Source: Liolophura sinensis (Eukaryota > Mollusca > Polyplacophora > Chitonida > Chitonidae). From it: a stretch of DNA of 60,000 nucleotides. The notes under the pieces are model-generated. The model searched no databases. It saw nothing but the letters and a program-made list of their open reading frames with translations, and had not been told where the DNA came from. Numbering within the stretch: position 1 is the first letter of the stretch; every line of letters begins with the position of its first letter. The stretch lies in the NCBI RefSeq assembly GCF_032854445.1, contig NC_088295.1, positions 58,077,249 to 58,137,248 of the forward strand. Direction: 5' to 3'. This document shows positions 55,530 to 60,000 of this stretch, one piece after another. Both the position numbers and the translations under genes were made by a program.

Positions 55530-58500
55530 CTTATCTTTAAGACCATATTAGCACCAGTGTTCTAGAATGTTTAGCAATAGATGGATCCAACGAATGTCCC
55601 ACCACCTCTTCTCGTGACGTTACGTTTCATTCCATTCAGCTGACGTCATGACATCACAGAAAGAATGGACATCCGTAACCAATGTGTGGGACATTCGGTT
55701 TAAAACCATGTTGTCTTAACTCACACGCTCCCACGCCCTTATTTAAGTTTTCAAGGCTGTTTCGCTTATTATAGCCATATTTTTTTTCAGACAGGACAAA
55801 ACAACGGCTTCAGCTTTACATATGAAATCAGTTTGTTTATTGTGTGTGAAAATGGACACTTCATTTCAAGCGCCTACACAGTAGACACCTACAGTAAATA
55901 AATATTTTTTCTGATACACATTGGTCTCCCAAATACATGTAGACAGCTTGCAACATTTTTATGCTGGTCAAGTACAACAGCCCAGTGACAGCCTCTTCTG
56001 CTTTCTCGTAACCGACAAGCACATCATAACTTTGATGACCTAATCATAACTCCTCTCATCCAGATTTTCCATAACCCATTGTGTTGGCTGGGCACTGTTA
56101 CACTTAACCTCCCTAGCTTGTCCAACGTTTCTCTTGCCACCCAAAAACAGCCCTTGTTCCTTGTTATTACATAACTAGGTTATAATACTAACGGCTGCAG
56201 GACATCTACAGTAAAACTCGGCTGTACATGCTATCATACTCAACATATGATAGCTATAACAAACTCTAATGCCATATCGCAAGTTTGACAAGCTACAATT
56301 TAAAAAAAAAAACAAAAAAATACAAAATAAAGAAATAAAGATTTTTAAGCACATTAAATGATAAACACATGATAAAATTCACTTAATGCTTTGAGGGGAA
56401 CTTTTGTTTTGTACAGATTATCATAAAATACACGTAGCACAATTCAGCTGAAACTCAGCGTAATCATAAGGTCACACAAGCATCATACATGTACAAGGCC
56501 ATTATCCATACAAAATACAAATCCCATTTCTGTAAACTTTATATAAACAGCTTCCCTGTTGTAGAATTATGGCAGGGTAAAGCAAGTCTTTTTTTTCTTT
56601 TTAAATGAAATATGAGAGTGAATATTTTGAGTAGGGAGTATAGATAGTAAAAAAAAAAAGTCATGAATTCAATGGCAAAGAAAAAAACATCGGTGTTTAA
56701 CCATGAGAAAACGGATAATGAATAAATATGTGCCTTAAATGGCCTATTTTATCCATTACTGCCAGAATAAGTTCCTCTTTTATCTACGCAGTCAACAGCA
56801 GCAGATTACACAAGGCAATGGATACATTGCCACCAAACGAAATAATTAATATCAAATATCAAACCCAAAGCTCATAAGAATAGAAGTATAGAAGTACAAA
56901 AAATTATTATTTGGTAAAATATGACTGAATGAAATCAGTACTAAGAGATGTCTCCAGGTGACAGCTAGAAAATTTTCAATTCCTATTCTGAAATGACAAC
57001 ATTTAATCACAAATATGGATTGGCAGTGGCTAAATTTATCACAAATATTGATGTATTATGGACTGAAGAAGAAAGAAAATGAAAAAGGCGTTTATATTTG
57101 TGAACGGCAAGTGCTTCTTTACGACTTAATCCCTGTATTTATTCCATGACAATGGACACTGTATGTTGCCATGGAAGTTACAAACAACTTTAACAGCCTG
57201 TGATGGTAGTTACAAACAACTTTAACAACCTGTGATGGTAGTTACAATCAACTTTAACAGCCTGTGATGGTAGTTACAATCAATTTTAACAGCCTGTGAT
57301 GGTAGTTACAATCAATTTTAACAACCTGTGATGGTAGTTACAATCAACTTTAACAGCCTGTGATGGTAATTACAATCAACTTTAACAGCCTCTGAAGGAT
57401 TCGTGGAACCTTGAATTACATGCATGTGTGTGTTACACATATTATTCTATCTGTATGTTTCGCTTCAGGTAAGAAATCCAATCTTTGCTCAATGATGCAT
57501 ATTTACAGAGGAAATCCTTTCGACAAAACCTTTGCCAAAAGTCTGCCATTGTGCTACAGTATATCGTACTTCCGTATTGCCATTTTCCCAAAATACAAAG
57601 AAAGGGCTTCTCACATTCACAAAGTTTTCCGACTTTAAAAATTATAATAACGACACAATTGTATAGTTGGTGATCTGACAATTTCAACAATGTTTCACTG
57701 AAGAGAGAATAAACCAGAGCTTTTTGGCAAACAAAAAAAATCCACATTTGCTATCAACTCTTTCTCAGAATGAAGATTCTGTCTTTAAAATGATGCTAAA
57801 GTTTGAAAAATGGGACCTGTTTAATAAATTATTACGGAATTTGAATAGTAACATGAGCACAGGCCAGGGCTGTTCTAAACTACTAGCAAAAATTCATTGG
57901 GTTTTTCTTTTTTTGCAGTATTTCAGCTTCAATAGGCTTAAAGACCTGGGCCCAATTACACGAAGCACTCTTAATGTTACGTTCACTTAACTACCACGAT
58001 ATCCAGTACTGTTGGCACTATGTCGTCGTGGTATTTGCCACCCTCGTAACACTAAGCGAGGTTCGTGAAACTGGGCCCTGAATGGCATTTGGCAAATTTA
58101 CTTTGGTCCACTGATAATTGCATTATTAACAACTGGTCAAAAACTGCATGTACCCTAGGCCTACTCTGAACACATAAAAGATGTATTAAAATCCTGAACC
58201 AATGACAATTACACAGGTGAGCATATGCAAATATCATTCAACTTATCATCACACAGTTATCACTAACATGTGCATTATAACCCATATATACATGAGGGAA
58301 AAAAAGATAAGTCTCAAAACATGGATGTAACAAGAGTTAGTTCATCACTCTTGATCTTTAATTGCTGCAAATAAATTTGTGGACTGGGGAGATAAAAGGG
58401 GGGATTGGTTGCAGCTGTGCGAGTGTGAGGCATCTGGTTATAATGGTTGCTCCAATAAAGCTCAAGGCTCACTTTGGTGACAACACATGATTTCGGCTGG

Positions 58501-58770
58501 ACTAATTACATACTCTATACATTTCCAGAAGCCAATGTTACAAATGGCTGGTGTCTAATGATAATGACTTCAAATGAGAAACCGTGCTGATGAGTGTGCT
58601 AATCCGAACTGAGTTTTATATCCCACCATTGCATTTCTGTTAATCAAAACTACACACACATGTATATATGTATTACAGATGATGAGATCACTAATATTAA
58701 ATATACATTACAAAGACAGTCATGTTAGTAGAAAACAAACTTACATGTGTTTGTGGTCATATAGTGCATC
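55530..58770. other. No coding gene seen; possible 3' UTR of a minus-strand gene to the right
   Basis: A minus-strand AATAAA (plus 'tttatt' near 55836) and a long non-coding AT-rich stretch are compatible with a long 3' UTR, but no coding exon is in view. It holds the 32-bp minisatellite at 57177-57392. The overlapping short frames at 57411-57747 on both strands are not convincing. Confidence 0.35.
57177..57392 (+). repeat. 32-bp minisatellite, about 6.7 units
   Basis: Units 'gttacaatcaactttaacag' plus 'cctgtgatggta', differing at one to three positions. Variants (caaac/caatc, cagcc/caacc) are shared between non-adjacent units. Confidence 0.95.
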
Positions 58771-58774
58771 ATGG

Positions 58775-58999
58775 TCTACCCTAATTCTTCAACCTTTTCA
58801 AGCGTGTCTGCAATCAATAATTTTGGAACATTCTGCGAGAACTATGGGGTGCAGGGAAATAATCTGCACTGTTTTTTGGAAGCTTGAATCTTAACTGACA
58901 CAAACAAATCAATTTTGGCATCATTGCCATAATAACTGCATGCATAAACTGCACTGCAAAAATAGGGCTTTAGTGGTTGAAAAGGTTGAAGATTTACAG
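58775..58999. mobile_element. MITE-like element, family M1 copy 5 (subfamily b)
   Basis: Ends 'cctaattcttcaaccttttc' and 'gttgaaaaggttgaagattt' are inverted repeats. The interior 'tgacacaaacaaatca' and 'gaagcttgaatcttaactg' match the copy at 4873-5105. Confidence 0.8.
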
Positions 59000-59757
59000 A
59001 ATATCAGGTTAACAAACGGAACTGTCATACATGAATATGATGAGGGACCTCTACACAGAAAAAAAAAATGATAAACGAGGATCTATGAATTTGAGCCTTA
59101 CTGAAAGTCAACATATTGAAGTCAGTTTTTTGAATCGCATTTTGGTCCTGTGAATGGGTCAATCTGTGATATGATAAAATTACCTGGATATCAACAATGT
59201 GTCATTAACAATGTCCATTCCCTTACATCTCAACAGTACACATGTCACCAGTGTTTTACCCCTAAAATCTGCATAAAGAGGAGAAAAAAATTGTTTTTAA
59301 ATGTCACTAAAATATTACTTCTAGTGCCTAAACTCCAATAGGAAATCATCCTACCTTTCAAAAGAAAAACCGTAAAACATCTTTCTGAGAACTTTTAAGA
59401 ATTAGGTAAAATGAGTACAGGTAACGAAGTCATGTGACAAGTATCTCATAACACATATATGAAACAAGTATCTCATAAAACATGTATGTGACTTCTAAAT
59501 GCTGTTATAGCTAGTGCATGTAAGCCAGCAAGAACAATCAGACTGGCTGTATTAGCCTACAGCTTAGGAAAACCCAGCAAAATTATGTATTATATTTTCA
59601 AAATTACATGTACGCACGTCCCTAACATCCCTTGTCCATACATTCACCACCCATTAAAAATGTATATTCAAAGAAAACAGTCAGGAAAAGTTCAGGAAAA
59701 TAGTTGGATTCATTCTTTTCGTAGAATTTTTACAAACAAGTAAAATGGTTTAAAACA
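59000..59757. other. No gene seen
   Basis: AT-rich, with a short internal duplication near 59440-59490 ('caagtatctcataaaaca'). Confidence 0.5.
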
Positions 59758-60000
59758 TCAGAATCTACGGTGGTCTGTGGTGACTCAGAGGGTTTCAGTG
59801 ACGTCACATCCAGAATCTACGGTGGTCTGTGGTGACCACAAAGGTATCAGTGACATCACATCCAGAAACTACGGTGGTCTGTGGTGACCACAAGGGTATC
59901 AGTGACATCACATCCAAAATCTACGGTGATCTGTGGTGACCACAAGGGTATCAGTGATGTCACATCCAGAATCTATGTTGGTCTGTGGTGACCAAAAGGG
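59758..60000 (+). repeat. 52-bp minisatellite, at least 4.7 units, running off the right edge
   Basis: Units start 'cagaatctacggtggtctgt' and contain 'ggtgaccacaagggtatcag' and 'tgacatcacatc'. The first unit has a full CRE palindrome TGACGTCA (59799-59806) where later units have TGACATCA. Confidence 0.95.

Noticed and set aside
57177-57392. Regular short repeats resembling a CRISPR array
   Set aside because: Units are contiguous with no unique spacers, no cas genes are present, and the genome is animal; it is a minisatellite.

Overview
The window is animal nuclear DNA. It is AT-rich, genes are split by GT-AG introns, and it is densely seeded with tRNA-derived SINEs and short inverted-repeat elements. 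The protein content and the SINE family suggest a lophotrochozoan, probably a mollusc; the species cannot be named from sequence alone. I recognise three protein-coding genes, one degenerate gene copy and one dead exon. All exon joins were worked out by hand from reading frame, splice signals and family resemblance.

Left part (1-8.7 kb): no coding exon recognised; SINE fragments, members of a short inverted-repeat family and microsatellites. At 8687-8850 a minus-strand segment ends in a strong splice donor and looks like a non-coding first exon of a divergent gene. It lies about 130 bp from the start of the next gene, so the two may share a promoter.

8.98-21.0 kb (+): a complete 14-exon CDC40/PRP17 gene (571 aa), a WD40 second-step splicing factor. 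Its introns hold SINEs, inverted-repeat elements and minisatellites.

21.7-39.6 kb: a direct tandem duplication of an 8-10 kb unit. Unit A is about 21.7-29.70 kb and unit B about 29.70-39.59 kb. The junction is readable at 29700-29709, where unique sequence runs straight into the middle of a SINE. Each unit carries a two-exon plus-strand secretin-like (family B, Methuselah-like) GPCR with a somatomedin-B-like ectodomain. The copy in unit A (24474-28012, 939 aa) is intact; the copy in unit B (35208-38634) is full of frameshifts. The unit-B copy lies inside the last intron of a minus-strand longin R-SNARE gene (VAMP7-like, 251 aa, five coding exons from 42332 down to 33377). Unit A kept only a copy of the fourth SNARE exon (29414-29551), which has a stop codon and a 15-bp deletion, and it lost the last exon. 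The two nested genes therefore decayed reciprocally: the GPCR survives in A and the SNARE in B.

42.3-60 kb: no convincing coding gene. It holds a second SINE family, inverted-repeat elements (including a near-perfect 39-bp-arm palindrome at 55448-55529), degenerate tandem repeats, a cluster of CRE-like sites and two minisatellites, the last running off the right edge.
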